This document shows positions 36,837 through 45,325 of a DNA stretch of 64,000 nt, piece after piece. The translations under genes were made by a program, and so were the position numbers. The stretch's first letter is position 1; every line of letters begins with the position of its first letter. Source of the DNA: Acinetobacter sp. ANC 4910 (GTDB lineage: Bacteria > Pseudomonadota > Gammaproteobacteria > Pseudomonadales > Moraxellaceae); NCBI RefSeq assembly GCF_004331035.1, contig NZ_SJNT01000003.1, positions 275,363-339,362 on the forward strand. Direction: 5' to 3'. Below the pieces are notes generated by a model, which did no database searches, was not told the origin of the DNA, and saw only the letters and a program-made list of their open reading frames with translations.

Positions 36837-37511
36837 TTAAGGGATTTGGCTATAACGCATATATTTACGAATCATTGTTTTACGAATTTGGACTTTTCGA
36901 TCATTTTGATGATCTTGATAGTATTTTGGATTGGGTAAAATTGCAGCTAAAAATGCCGCTTGATCACGGGTTAAACTTCGTGCGCTTTTACCAAAATAGT
37001 GCTGCGTTGCAGCTTCAACCCCGTAAATATTTTCCCCAAATTCTACCGAGTTTAAATACACTTCCAAAATACGCTGTTTTGACCACATACGCTCCATCAT
37101 CCAAGTGGCAACAGCCTCTTGGCCTTTACGAATAAAAGAACGCTTATTGTATAAAAATAAATTTTTCGCCAATTGTTGAGAAATAGTCGAGCCACCTGCA
37201 ACCACTTTGCCTTTGTCTTGGTTACGTTCCAAAGCAAATTGCATCCCTTCCCAATCAAATCCATGGTGATGCATGAATTTTCCATCTTCAGACGTGACCA
37301 CAGCACGTTTCATATAATCGCTGATTTGATCATAATCGCGCCATTTATGCTGAATTGGTTTTGATGGTTCAGACCAGTAATCTAGACGCATAAACATGGT
37401 TGTTTCAACTGGATGTGTACGCCACCAGACCAAACTACTAAAAATCCATAGCTGTACAAGTAGAATCAAACTGACAATGACTAACAAAGTTCGAACAAAA
37501 AAAGCTTTCAT
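36837..37511 (-). CDS. mtgA: Monofunctional biosynthetic peptidoglycan transglycosylase
   Basis: Family GT51 glycosyltransferase that polymerises lipid II into glycan strands without transpeptidation. 224 residues: a membrane anchor (residues 6-29), then [19 protein letters not shown] with the catalytic glutamate near residue 75, [15 protein letters not shown] near residue 106, [13 protein letters not shown] motif (here [15 protein letters not shown], near residue 144), and a final [14 protein letters not shown]. Length and motif order agree with MtgA. ATG 37511 is the natural start. It is divergent from a rhomboid gene. Confidence 0.93.
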   Translation of the reverse strand: MKAFFVRTLLVIVSLILLVQLWIFSSLVWWRTHPVETTMFMRLDYWSEPSKPIQHKWRDYDQISDYMKRAVVTSEDGKFMHHHGFDWEGMQFALERNQDKGKVVAGGSTISQQLAKNLFLYNKRSFIRKGQEAVATWMMERMWSKQRILEVYLNSVEFGENIYGVEAATQHYFGKSARSLTRDQAAFLAAILPNPKYYQDHQNDRKVQIRKTMIRKYMRYSQIP

Positions 37512-37589
37512 GTCAGTAAGTTGCTCCTAATATTTTCATTCTTTCGTGCTAAGCTTGGTTAAAATGTAGATTCAAAGTTAAACAATAGC

Positions 37590-38408
37590 ATGTCTCATTC
37601 AACACCACCTTGGGTTCCAAGCAAACTGAATATGCAGGATTGGTGGCTCACCACCCTTTTCATTGCCATCAATGTGGGTCTATTCCTCTGGCAAATTGTC
37701 TCAGGGGTCAATGTCAGTGATCCAAGCCTAGCAGATGCTATTCGCTGGGGAGCTGATTATGCACCTTTAACCTTTTTAGAGGAACCCACTCGCCTGTTCA
37801 GCAGCATGTTTTTTCATTTTGGACTTGTTCATTTAATGTTAAACATGTGGGCATTGTATATTTTTGGTAGTGTGGCTGAGCAACTCTTTGGTCGGTTCTA
37901 TTATTTCATGCTCTATCTTGCCGCAGGATTAATGGGAAGTCTTTTTAGTGGTTATTTAGCAATACACGACACAGTAGGTATGTTGAATCAGCAGGCGATT
38001 AATCCCACTTTATTTCCACATGTCAGTGCTGGTGCCTCTGGTGCCGTGATGGGCTTAGGGGGTGCTTTAACCTTACTGTCTCTCTTTCCGGTTCTTGCAC
38101 AGCAACGCTTTATTCTAGATAAAAAGACCTTAATTATGGTCATGGGCATTAACTTGGTGATTGGACTCACAATCTCTGGAATTAATAATGCTGCACATGT
38201 TGGAGGAATGCTCATGGGCGCAGTCCTTGCAGGTATTTGGTATCTGTGCCAAAAGTGGCAAAAACCTGCCCTAAGCTTCATTTTGGGTACAACTGTGGCA
38301 GTCGTGAGCTGCTGGTTTCTGTACCAATATTGCCTACAACAAGTGCAATTGATTCAACCGATTTGGGCTGAACTATTACAAGCCATGCGCCAACACTACC
38401 ATTTTTAA
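37590..38408 (+). CDS. Rhomboid family intramembrane serine protease
   Basis: A 272-residue polytopic membrane protein. The catalytic serine is in GASGAVMGLGG near residue 151, and the catalytic histidine in NNAAHVGGMLMG near residue 210. The L1-loop motif appears as HFGLVHLMLNMWAL near residue 73. About six helices form the core, with a further hydrophobic segment at the C terminus. The substrate is unknown. A second rhomboid gene lies at 48559-49176. It is convergent with the ybbP-like gene, separated by only 17 bases. Confidence 0.88.
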   Translation: MSHSTPPWVPSKLNMQDWWLTTLFIAINVGLFLWQIVSGVNVSDPSLADAIRWGADYAPLTFLEEPTRLFSSMFFHFGLVHLMLNMWALYIFGSVAEQLFGRFYYFMLYLAAGLMGSLFSGYLAIHDTVGMLNQQAINPTLFPHVSAGASGAVMGLGGALTLLSLFPVLAQQRFILDKKTLIMVMGINLVIGLTISGINNAAHVGGMLMGAVLAGIWYLCQKWQKPALSFILGTTVAVVSCWFLYQYCLQQVQLIQPIWAELLQAMRQHYHF

Positions 38409-38425
38409 AGAGCCAGAGATGAATC

Positions 38426-40900
38426 TTAAGATTGATTCATCTCTCTTAAACTTTGTAAAGGCGGTATATCACAGAGATAACTCAAACGATAACGCCCAAT
38501 CAATGCACACAACAACATCATGCTCACCGGTAAAATCAACCAGATTTCCCAATGGGCTTGAATGCTTAGGTTCATTCGATAACTAGCAATCGCACTGATC
38601 AATTCGGCAAAGAAACAAGCCACAATACCCGCCAATAAGCCCATAAAACCAATTTCCAGTGTCAGCATATTTTTGAGCATGGGCTTAGAGCTACCAAATG
38701 AACGGAGTAAAGCGACTTCCCTTTTTCGCTCATCCATCAATAAATTGAGACAGGCAATTAAAACCAAAATGCCTGCAAGGCTGACCAGTGCAGCCAAAAT
38801 GGTGACAACTTGAATCAACACATTCATCAAGCGCTTAATCTCATCCAGTATTAAGCCCACATCAATAAAGACGGTATTACTAAATTGCTGAATTAATTGA
38901 ATCAGTTTTGGCTTGTCTTGCTCTGGGACATAAAAACTCCCCAAATAACTGCCTGCATTTTCATCCAAAGTTTGTGGAGAAAAAATAAAGAAAAAGTTCG
39001 GGCTAAAACTTTCCCATTCAACTTCTCTTAAATTGACTACTCTGGCGTGTAGCATGCCTTCAGGCAAACTAAAGCTTAACCGATCACCCACCTGTATACC
39101 CAATTCTGCCGCGGTTTTCGCTTCGACAGAAACCTCTCCGACATGGGTAAATTTTGCTTGCCCTTGTACAATCTTATTGTCTGTTGGCAAACTGCTACTT
39201 TGCGTCAGGTTTAACTCACGACGTAATGAATTGTTCTGCTTGACCAATTGCTCCGAAAAAGGTTGTTCATTTTTTGCGACTAATCGACCACGAATATTGG
39301 GATACAATGGTGTGCTGTTCCAGCCATGTGCCTGTAATTGCTGTTTAAACTGGGGTACATCAAATGGCGGCAAACCATATACAAATTGATTAGGCGTACC
39401 TTTTGGCAACTGTTGTTGCCAACGTTCTAACAAGTCTGTACGCAGGACGGCCAATACTGTAATCAAGCTTAGTCCTAGTGCCAAAGCCGTAATCTGAAAT
39501 GCAGTCTGATAAGGTACTTTGACATAAGCCGAAACTGCCATTTTTAAGCGTTTTAAAGCTTTTAAAACCACCCAGACCAAAATATACAAGAGCGCACTGA
39601 GGGCAATAATGCCACCAATCACCAAACTGGTCAGCAGTAAATTCTCTGTCAGTATCAGACTAAAAATAAATAAACTCAGTGTGCCAGACAACAAGGTCCA
39701 TAATAAGACTTGTATAGACTGCGTTTGCTGACGAATCACTCGGATTGGTGGGGTGTACATCAACTGCCACAAATTCGGCAAAATAAAACCCGTTAACACC
39801 ACCGCACTGGTCAATATGGCAATCGGTAATGGTCCTTTCAACATTGCCCATGCAGAAAATTGAAGCTGTAAATTCGGAATCAGTTGTAGCATAAGCTGTA
39901 ACAACCCATACCCCAAAGCCATTCCAAGCAACACCCCAATCAAAATGGCAATGCTTAATATAACCAACAAAAGAGAAGCGTAGACTTTTAAAATTTGGGC
40001 TTTGGAAGCCCCCATGCAACGTAATAAAGCAATATAGTCTTGGTTTTGCTGTACATAACGTTGACTGGTCAATGCAATCGCGATACCACACAGCAAAATG
40101 GTTAAGATATTTGCCAACTGTAAAAAGGTATCTAAGTTTTCAATTGGGCGCATCAAGCGCGTATTACCCTCTGTGGCATTACGCAGTTTCAGTCCATTGG
40201 TATCTTCCGTATTAACTCCCGTGGCATTCTTTATCGTTTTCTGTTGTTGTTTGAATTGCGTTTGAAACTGTTGAATATTATTCGCATCGCCTGCCATCAG
40301 TAGTCGGTAATCAATTCGACTGCCGACTTGAATGGCATTGGTTCGTGCAATATCTTGTTGTGCAATCATCACTGTTGGTGAAAAACCCGAAAAACCAAGT
40401 TCCTGATTCGAATCATGCTGAATCTTTGCAGAAATTTTAAACGTTCCGTCTGCAATTTGAATTTGGTCTCCCAACTTCACCTGTAATAAATCCATCACCC
40501 GTGGACTTAACCAGACTTCCCCACTTTTAATCGCCTGCTGTTGAGGCTGAAGCTGTAACTGTCCGCGTAATGGAAAATGTGCATCAACAGCTTTCACATT
40601 CACCATGACGAATTGTGACTCAGTGTGCGCCATGGAGTTAAACACAGTGACTTGAGACTGTTTTAAATCTAAGGCAGTCGCCTGATCTTTCCAACGCTGT
40701 TCAATTGCAGACTGATCCGACAACACCAAATCTGCTGCCATCAGCTCTGCAGCTTGCAAAGTCACTGCATTCTGGATTTGCTCATTACTAAATTTCAGTG
40801 CTGTGGTTACGCTAATGGCCAGCAGTAAAGCAATAATCAACAAATACATGCCGCTACTTTTCAGACTTTGCTGCAATAAAGGTCGAAATAAAGCACTCAT
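38426..40900 (-). CDS. ybbP: ABC transporter permease, FtsX-like (YbbP)
   Basis: An 824-residue inner-membrane permease with two FtsX/MacB core domains: a helix-rich block near residues 250-360 and another near residues 690-800, separated by further helices and periplasmic domains. It starts with an N-terminal helix (about 15-35). The ATG overlaps the stop of the ATPase gene as ATGA, indicating translational coupling. In E. coli ybbA-ybbP is divergent from tesA, exactly as here. The substrate is unknown; export or extraction of lipids or lipoproteins is suspected for this class. Confidence 0.88.
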   Translation of the reverse strand: MSALFRPLLQQSLKSSGMYLLIIALLLAISVTTALKFSNEQIQNAVTLQAAELMAADLVLSDQSAIEQRWKDQATALDLKQSQVTVFNSMAHTESQFVMVNVKAVDAHFPLRGQLQLQPQQQAIKSGEVWLSPRVMDLLQVKLGDQIQIADGTFKISAKIQHDSNQELGFSGFSPTVMIAQQDIARTNAIQVGSRIDYRLLMAGDANNIQQFQTQFKQQQKTIKNATGVNTEDTNGLKLRNATEGNTRLMRPIENLDTFLQLANILTILLCGIAIALTSQRYVQQNQDYIALLRCMGASKAQILKVYASLLLVILSIAILIGVLLGMALGYGLLQLMLQLIPNLQLQFSAWAMLKGPLPIAILTSAVVLTGFILPNLWQLMYTPPIRVIRQQTQSIQVLLWTLLSGTLSLFIFSLILTENLLLTSLVIGGIIALSALLYILVWVVLKALKRLKMAVSAYVKVPYQTAFQITALALGLSLITVLAVLRTDLLERWQQQLPKGTPNQFVYGLPPFDVPQFKQQLQAHGWNSTPLYPNIRGRLVAKNEQPFSEQLVKQNNSLRRELNLTQSSSLPTDNKIVQGQAKFTHVGEVSVEAKTAAELGIQVGDRLSFSLPEGMLHARVVNLREVEWESFSPNFFFIFSPQTLDENAGSYLGSFYVPEQDKPKLIQLIQQFSNTVFIDVGLILDEIKRLMNVLIQVVTILAALVSLAGILVLIACLNLLMDERKREVALLRSFGSSKPMLKNMLTLEIGFMGLLAGIVACFFAELISAIASYRMNLSIQAHWEIWLILPVSMMLLCALIGRYRLSYLCDIPPLQSLREMNQS

Positions 40901-41601
40901 ACCTGATCACCGCCCTGCACGTGTTCATGTAACTGACCTTCAAATAAATGCACATGGCGCTGACATTGTCTCGCCAATTTCAAATCATGCGTGACTAAAA
41001 CCAGTGTGGTGCCTAACTCCTGATTTAAAGCAAATAGTAACTGCTCAATGTCTTTGGCAGTTTGACTGTCTAGATTTCCCGTGGGTTCATCTGCAAAAAT
41101 AATTTTAGGCTGGCTAATTAAAGCTCGCGCAATTGCCACACGCTGTTGTTCTCCACCAGAAAGCACTTTTGGTGTTTGCTCTGCCTGTCGCTCTAACCCG
41201 ACCTTTTTAAGTAGCTCTAAAGCACGTTGTTCTGCCTCAGCATATTGAAAATTAGCGTGCAAACGCAAAGGCAACATGACATTTTCTAATGCGGTTAAGT
41301 GCGGTAAAAGTTGAAAAGATTGAAAAACAAAACCAATATATTTCAAACGGACAAGTGCTCGCTGCTCTTCATTAAGCGCTGAAATATTTTCTCCACAAAC
41401 GGTTAACTCTCCATCACTGGCTTGATCTAAAGTGGCCAAAATCCCCAATAAGGTCGACTTACCTGAACCCGAACGACCGGTAATGGCAATTTGTTCACCC
41501 TCCATAATGTCGAGATTTAAATTTTCAAAAATTGAGAGACTTTTATCTGCAAGTTGTATTTTTTGTGTCAAATTCTGGGCAGAAATTACGGCTTGTGGCA
41601 T
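40897..41601 (-). CDS. ybbA: ABC transporter ATP-binding protein (YbbA)
   Basis: A 234-residue ATPase of the LolD/MacB subfamily. Walker A is [12 protein letters not shown] near residue 42, the Q-loop is [11 protein letters not shown] near residue 92, the signature is [15 protein letters not shown] near residue 145, and Walker B is [12 protein letters not shown] near residue 165, followed by the switch histidine in VTHDLKLA. It pairs with the overlapping YbbP-like permease. The divergent tesA start lies 43 bases upstream, so the two promoters share a very short region. Confidence 0.93.
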   Translation of the reverse strand: MPQAVISAQNLTQKIQLADKSLSIFENLNLDIMEGEQIAITGRSGSGKSTLLGILATLDQASDGELTVCGENISALNEEQRALVRLKYIGFVFQSFQLLPHLTALENVMLPLRLHANFQYAEAEQRALELLKKVGLERQAEQTPKVLSGGEQQRVAIARALISQPKIIFADEPTGNLDSQTAKDIEQLLFALNQELGTTLVLVTHDLKLARQCQRHVHLFEGQLHEHVQGGDQV

Positions 41602-41644
41602 GATAAATCTCTCTTCTATTGTGCTCAGGTTTTCGTCAATTAAT

Positions 41645-42274
41645 ATGCGTCAATATCGTTTTAAAGTATTCGTTTATTCTTGGGTGATGGGGCTAATGCT
41701 CTGCCTAAATCCAATGCTGGCCTCCGCTAAAACTATTATGATTCTCGGTGATAGTATTAGCGCAGGTTATGGTCTACAGCCACAACAAGGATGGGTCACA
41801 CAGTTACAAAAACGATTAGACCAACAGTATCCGAAACAGCATCAAGTGGTCAATGCGAGTGTGAGCGGTGAAACTAGCAGTGGTGCTTTAGCACGTTTAC
41901 CCAAATTACTTGCAACGTATAAGCCAAATATTGTGGTCATTGAACTGGGAGGAAACGATGGTTTACGTGGTCAACCACCACAAATGATTCAACAAAATCT
42001 AGCACGTTTAGTTGAGCAAAGCCAAAAGGCGAAAGCAAAAGTTATTTTGTTTGGAATGAAAATTCCACCGAATTATGGCACCGCTTATAGCAAGGCTTTT
42101 CAACAAAACTACACGGTTGTCAGTCAACGTTATCAAGTGAAATTACTACCCTTCTTTTTAGAAGGTATCGCAGGTCATAAAAGTTTAATGCAAAACGATT
42201 TAATTCATCCGAATGCACAAGCACAAGTAAAATTATTAAATCTCGCTTATCCATACATTAAAGGCGCTTTATAA
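41645..42274 (+). CDS. tesA: Periplasmic GDSL esterase / acyl-CoA thioesterase I (TesA)
   Basis: A multifunctional esterase, thioesterase and lysophospholipase L1 of the periplasm. 209 residues with a signal peptide ending in MLASA (about residue 24). SGNH blocks are complete: GDSISAGYG (nucleophile serine near residue 32), GETSSGAL with the glycine, GGNDGLRG with the asparagine near residue 95, and DLIHPNAQA with Asp and His near residue 188. The frame continues upstream over the ybbA start, but ATG 41645 gives a correct signal peptide. The stop codon lies inside the terminator palindrome. Confidence 0.92.
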   Translation: MRQYRFKVFVYSWVMGLMLCLNPMLASAKTIMILGDSISAGYGLQPQQGWVTQLQKRLDQQYPKQHQVVNASVSGETSSGALARLPKLLATYKPNIVVIELGGNDGLRGQPPQMIQQNLARLVEQSQKAKAKVILFGMKIPPNYGTAYSKAFQQNYTVVSQRYQVKLLPFFLEGIAGHKSLMQNDLIHPNAQAQVKLLNLAYPYIKGAL

Positions 42275-42285
42275 AGCGCCTTTAA
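42258..42285 (+). terminator. tesA terminator containing the stop codon
   Basis: A perfect 28-base palindrome: an arm with AAAGGCGCTTTA and its mirror TAAAGCGCCTTT. The tesA stop TAA (42272-42274) is in its centre. The T-run is only TTTAA. Confidence 0.75.
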
Positions 42286-42314
42286 TCACATCCATATTTT
42301 ATAGATCAGATGTC

Positions 42315-42929
42315 TTAGAAATCAAAAAAAATCACTTCGCCAGTTTCTAGTGAATATTCGGCACCCACAACAATCATCTTGCCTTTCGCAATTAATTGTT
42401 CCAATACAGCCGAACCATGGCGTAATTGATTGACCGAAGCAAATACATTTGAACGAACGGCGTGGTTCGAAAGTTTTTTCAAATCGTTTTTCAACTCAGT
42501 CTGCATCAAGGTTTCGACAGATGGACGCACACGGTTCACAATCGACATTAAATTATTTGATGGTGGACAGTCTGGGTTCATTAAAGTGTCAATGGTCGCT
42601 TGAATAGCACCACAATGGCTATGCCCAAGAACAACAACCACTGCACAGTCATAACGTTCAGCAGCAAATTCCACACTACCCACTTGCGAAGGAGCAACCA
42701 CGTTACCCGCAACACGAATAACAAATAGATCACCTAAGCCTTGGTCAAAAACCATCTCGGCAGGAACACGCGAGTCAGAACAACCCAGTACAATTGCAAA
42801 TGGATTCTGATCTTCCGACATTTCAGCACGTTCTTGGTGCGTCAATTGTTTAGGGAGGGTTGTTTCCCCAGAAACAAAACGTTGGTTTCCTTTTTTAAGA
42901 CGGTCTAATGCTTCTTGAGCCGTTAGCAT
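42315..42929 (-). CDS. Beta-carbonic anhydrase
   Basis: Zinc enzyme interconverting CO2 and bicarbonate. The beta-class ligands are visible: CSDSRVPAE (Cys plus the Asp-Arg dyad) near residue 48, and HSHCGA (His and Cys) near residue 102. QRFVSGE near the start and GNVVAPS complete the fold. ATG 42929 has GGTGG eight bases upstream and gives 204 residues. ATG 42944 is an alternative, while the frame's TTG at 42995 is unlikely. It stands alone, convergent with tesA. Confidence 0.92.
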   Translation of the reverse strand: MLTAQEALDRLKKGNQRFVSGETTLPKQLTHQERAEMSEDQNPFAIVLGCSDSRVPAEMVFDQGLGDLFVIRVAGNVVAPSQVGSVEFAAERYDCAVVVVLGHSHCGAIQATIDTLMNPDCPPSNNLMSIVNRVRPSVETLMQTELKNDLKKLSNHAVRSNVFASVNQLRHGSAVLEQLIAKGKMIVVGAEYSLETGEVIFFDF

Positions 42930-43245
42930 TCTTTTTTCCACCATGATTTGAAGTTTCAATATTCTAATACCAGCAAAAATGAATGTCACTTGCAAAAAAG
43001 AATACAGCTAAGCATTTTTATATTGGCAAAAAAGTTCAAACAGTTTTTTCATTACATTGAAGTAAATCACATTATTTGGTTTTTATATCAATCATCTCAA
43101 TAAACTTATTCGTGACATTCTAATGATTGTATTTACAATAGATCATCATAAAGCGCACGATTATTCTTTATACCAATTCCAGCATTTTTACAGTTTCAAA
43201 CATAGATTTCATACAGCAGAATTTTAGTGACAAGGATTTAAGTCA
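42930..43245. other. Divergent promoter region between carbonic anhydrase and hydrolase genes
   Basis: About 315 AT-rich bases without a gene. A perfect short palindrome, ATTGTATTTACAAT (43126-43139), could be an operator. The AAGGA ribosome-binding site of the hydrolase gene is at the right end. Confidence 0.4.
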
Positions 43246-44274
43246 ATGACACAAAGCAGTCAATATTTTTCTCATTTTGTTACTGCAATGGCAATCCTCC
43301 TTACAATGTCATTGCTCAATATTGCTTCTGCCAAATCCCTACAGCTTTCTTCTGAGCAAATTACGCTACAAAATTATTTACAACAAGAACGTGAAGATTG
43401 CGGATTAAAAACCAAAACGCTCAAAGTAGGGGATATTTTTTGGAGCTATAACGAAGGAGGATCGAGCCAAAAACCTACTGTTTTACTGATCCATGGGATT
43501 GGAGGAAACCGTGACAATTGGAATCGTATTGCTTCTTATCTCACCCCCAACTATCACGTGATTGTGCCTGACTTACCTATTTATGGGGACACCAAAGTTC
43601 CATCAAATTTTGATATTGCTGTTCCCAATGTCACTTCCAGCCTTCGACAATTTGCTGAAGCTATTGATATTGAAAATAAATTAAATATCGCAGGTCACTC
43701 TTTAGGGGGGTCAATTGCTACGCTGTATGCGGCGCAATATCCTTTTGATACGCAAAGTTTATTTCTGTTAAATAGTGCAGGCATCTATAAAAAAGCCAAC
43801 ACGCCTTACACCAAAGACCCTCATTTTTTAAAGCATATTATTGTGTCAAAACCTGGTGATTATGACGAAGTTCGCCATGAAATCATGCAGAATCCACCCA
43901 AACTTTCACCTGAACTCAAACATGCTAAAGAGCAATTACTGATTGCACAAGCAGGCAGAAATAATCTGGTCATTGAGCAAATTTCGACATTAAACAGAAT
44001 TTATACCCCTGAAACCTTTGCCCGAATTACCCGCAATGTAGAAGCGCCAACCTTAATTTTATGGGGCAAACAAGATAAAATTTTTAATGTTGAAGTTGCA
44101 GATGAATTAAAATCTCTGTTGAAACGTGCCGAGGCTCCTGTCATCCTGAACAATGTGGGTCATATGCCTTTGTTAGAAGCAGATAAACAAGTTGCGAATT
44201 ACTATCTTCCGTTTCTTGCAAAGACCCAAAGTCTGAAAAATCCCTTGGCTGACCAACTGATTCCCTTACATTAA
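43246..44274 (+). CDS. Secreted alpha/beta hydrolase
   Basis: A 342-residue alpha/beta-hydrolase with an N-terminal signal peptide (hydrophobic core 12-27, cleavage after IASA). LLIHGIGGNRDNW near residue 80 forms the oxyanion hole, and the nucleophile elbow is AGHSLGGS (Ser near residue 152). The acid is in LWGKQDKIFN near residue 276 and the histidine in NVGHMPLLE near residue 304. It probably acts on lipid esters or similar in the periplasm or outside. The next gene begins 12 bases later, so the two form an operon. Confidence 0.85.
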   Translation: MTQSSQYFSHFVTAMAILLTMSLLNIASAKSLQLSSEQITLQNYLQQEREDCGLKTKTLKVGDIFWSYNEGGSSQKPTVLLIHGIGGNRDNWNRIASYLTPNYHVIVPDLPIYGDTKVPSNFDIAVPNVTSSLRQFAEAIDIENKLNIAGHSLGGSIATLYAAQYPFDTQSLFLLNSAGIYKKANTPYTKDPHFLKHIIVSKPGDYDEVRHEIMQNPPKLSPELKHAKEQLLIAQAGRNNLVIEQISTLNRIYTPETFARITRNVEAPTLILWGKQDKIFNVEVADELKSLLKRAEAPVILNNVGHMPLLEADKQVANYYLPFLAKTQSLKNPLADQLIPLH

Positions 44275-44286
44275 ATTTGAATTTTT

Positions 44287-45297
44287 ATGCAAAAACACCC
44301 CATGATTGAGCAACTGATCGAAGCTCATCTGCAATTTTTAAATGATGAATTTACACAGTCAGAAACCATTAAAAATGAGTTTGTTGAATTTTATCATTGG
44401 TTCAGAAAACAAAAATTAAAACAGATTTGGACTGTTGAGCAGATTCATCAACTGATTCAAAAACAAATCTTAAACACCCCTGCCAGCGATTTTTTAATTG
44501 AACAAATTGCAGAGCATATTCGCTTTGCGTTGGTTCATCCTGCAAATGACCAAACTAAAATCGCAGATGCCATTCCTGTGCTTACTGTCGATAAAATTGC
44601 TCAATATGTCGCCAGTAAAAGTGGGCATAGACAACGCTTAATTCATACCGTCGTGAACAACCCTGCTTTCTCTGCCATGATTACGCAACTAATCCAACAC
44701 GCGATTCACGACTACTTAGATAACTCGGTCATGGTCAAGAATGTACCCGGTGTTTCTCGTTTTATGAAAATGGGGAAATCTGTTTTAGAAAGTGTGACCG
44801 ATTCAAACTTGGATCAAGCCATTCAGCATTATTTACAAAAAAATATTCAAAAGCTCAGTCAAATGAGCGAGCAAGTGTTAAATCAGCATTTTAATGACGA
44901 TAAGCTTTATCATTTTCAAGCCAATTTATGGCATAAAATTAAAGACCTTCCGCTCAATGTCTTAAAAAATTATATTGAGATTGATGACTTGCCTCAAACT
45001 GTTGGCTTAGGTCATGAAATTTGGGATCACTTACGTCAAAGTGAATACATGGCACAACAAGTGAAAGATGGTATCTCTGCATGGTATGCGCGTAATCAAG
45101 ACCGAAGCTTTGATTTATTATTCCGAGACTTAAATATTGATGAAGCATTAATCCAAAATCAATTACAGCATCTGTTAGAGCCGATTATTCAGAATATGCT
45201 GCAAACAGATTACCTAGCTCAACGTGCGCGTCATTATTTAGAAAAGTTCTATTATTCTGACAGTACCTTAGCAATCTTGAAAAAAGGCGCTGAATAG
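44287..45297 (+). CDS. Conserved hypothetical all-helical protein, partner of the hydrolase
   Basis: A 336-residue protein without signal peptide or transmembrane segment, predicted to be almost all alpha-helical, with many Q, H and L residues. I do not recognise a domain. Features that stand out are VKNVPGVSRFMKMGKS near residue 150 and repeated L-x-x-I/Q-H patterns. ATG 44287 and 44302 are both possible. It lies 12 bases behind the secreted hydrolase and shares its transcript, so a helper, folding or regulatory role is conceivable. Its stop codon lies in the terminator loop. Confidence 0.65.
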   Translation: MQKHPMIEQLIEAHLQFLNDEFTQSETIKNEFVEFYHWFRKQKLKQIWTVEQIHQLIQKQILNTPASDFLIEQIAEHIRFALVHPANDQTKIADAIPVLTVDKIAQYVASKSGHRQRLIHTVVNNPAFSAMITQLIQHAIHDYLDNSVMVKNVPGVSRFMKMGKSVLESVTDSNLDQAIQHYLQKNIQKLSQMSEQVLNQHFNDDKLYHFQANLWHKIKDLPLNVLKNYIEIDDLPQTVGLGHEIWDHLRQSEYMAQQVKDGISAWYARNQDRSFDLLFRDLNIDEALIQNQLQHLLEPIIQNMLQTDYLAQRARHYLEKFYYSDSTLAILKKGAE

Positions 45298-45306
45298 CGC
45301 CTTTTG
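45282..45306. terminator. Bidirectional terminator with the stop codon in the loop
   Basis: AAAAGGCGCT (45282-45291) and AGCGCCTTTT (45296-45305) pair around GAAT. The TAG stop of the upstream gene begins at 45295. It lies 20 bases from the convergent TonB-receptor stop. Confidence 0.8.
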
Positions 45307-45325
45307 GTTCTGCCTTTAAATCAAC

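Noticed and set aside
36794..37135. 113-codon plus-strand frame over mtgA
   Set aside because: It is antisense to the well-supported mtgA coding region.
41432..41644. N-terminal extension of tesA
   Set aside because: It would cover the divergent ybbA start and place the signal peptide internally; ATG 41645 gives a normal signal peptide.
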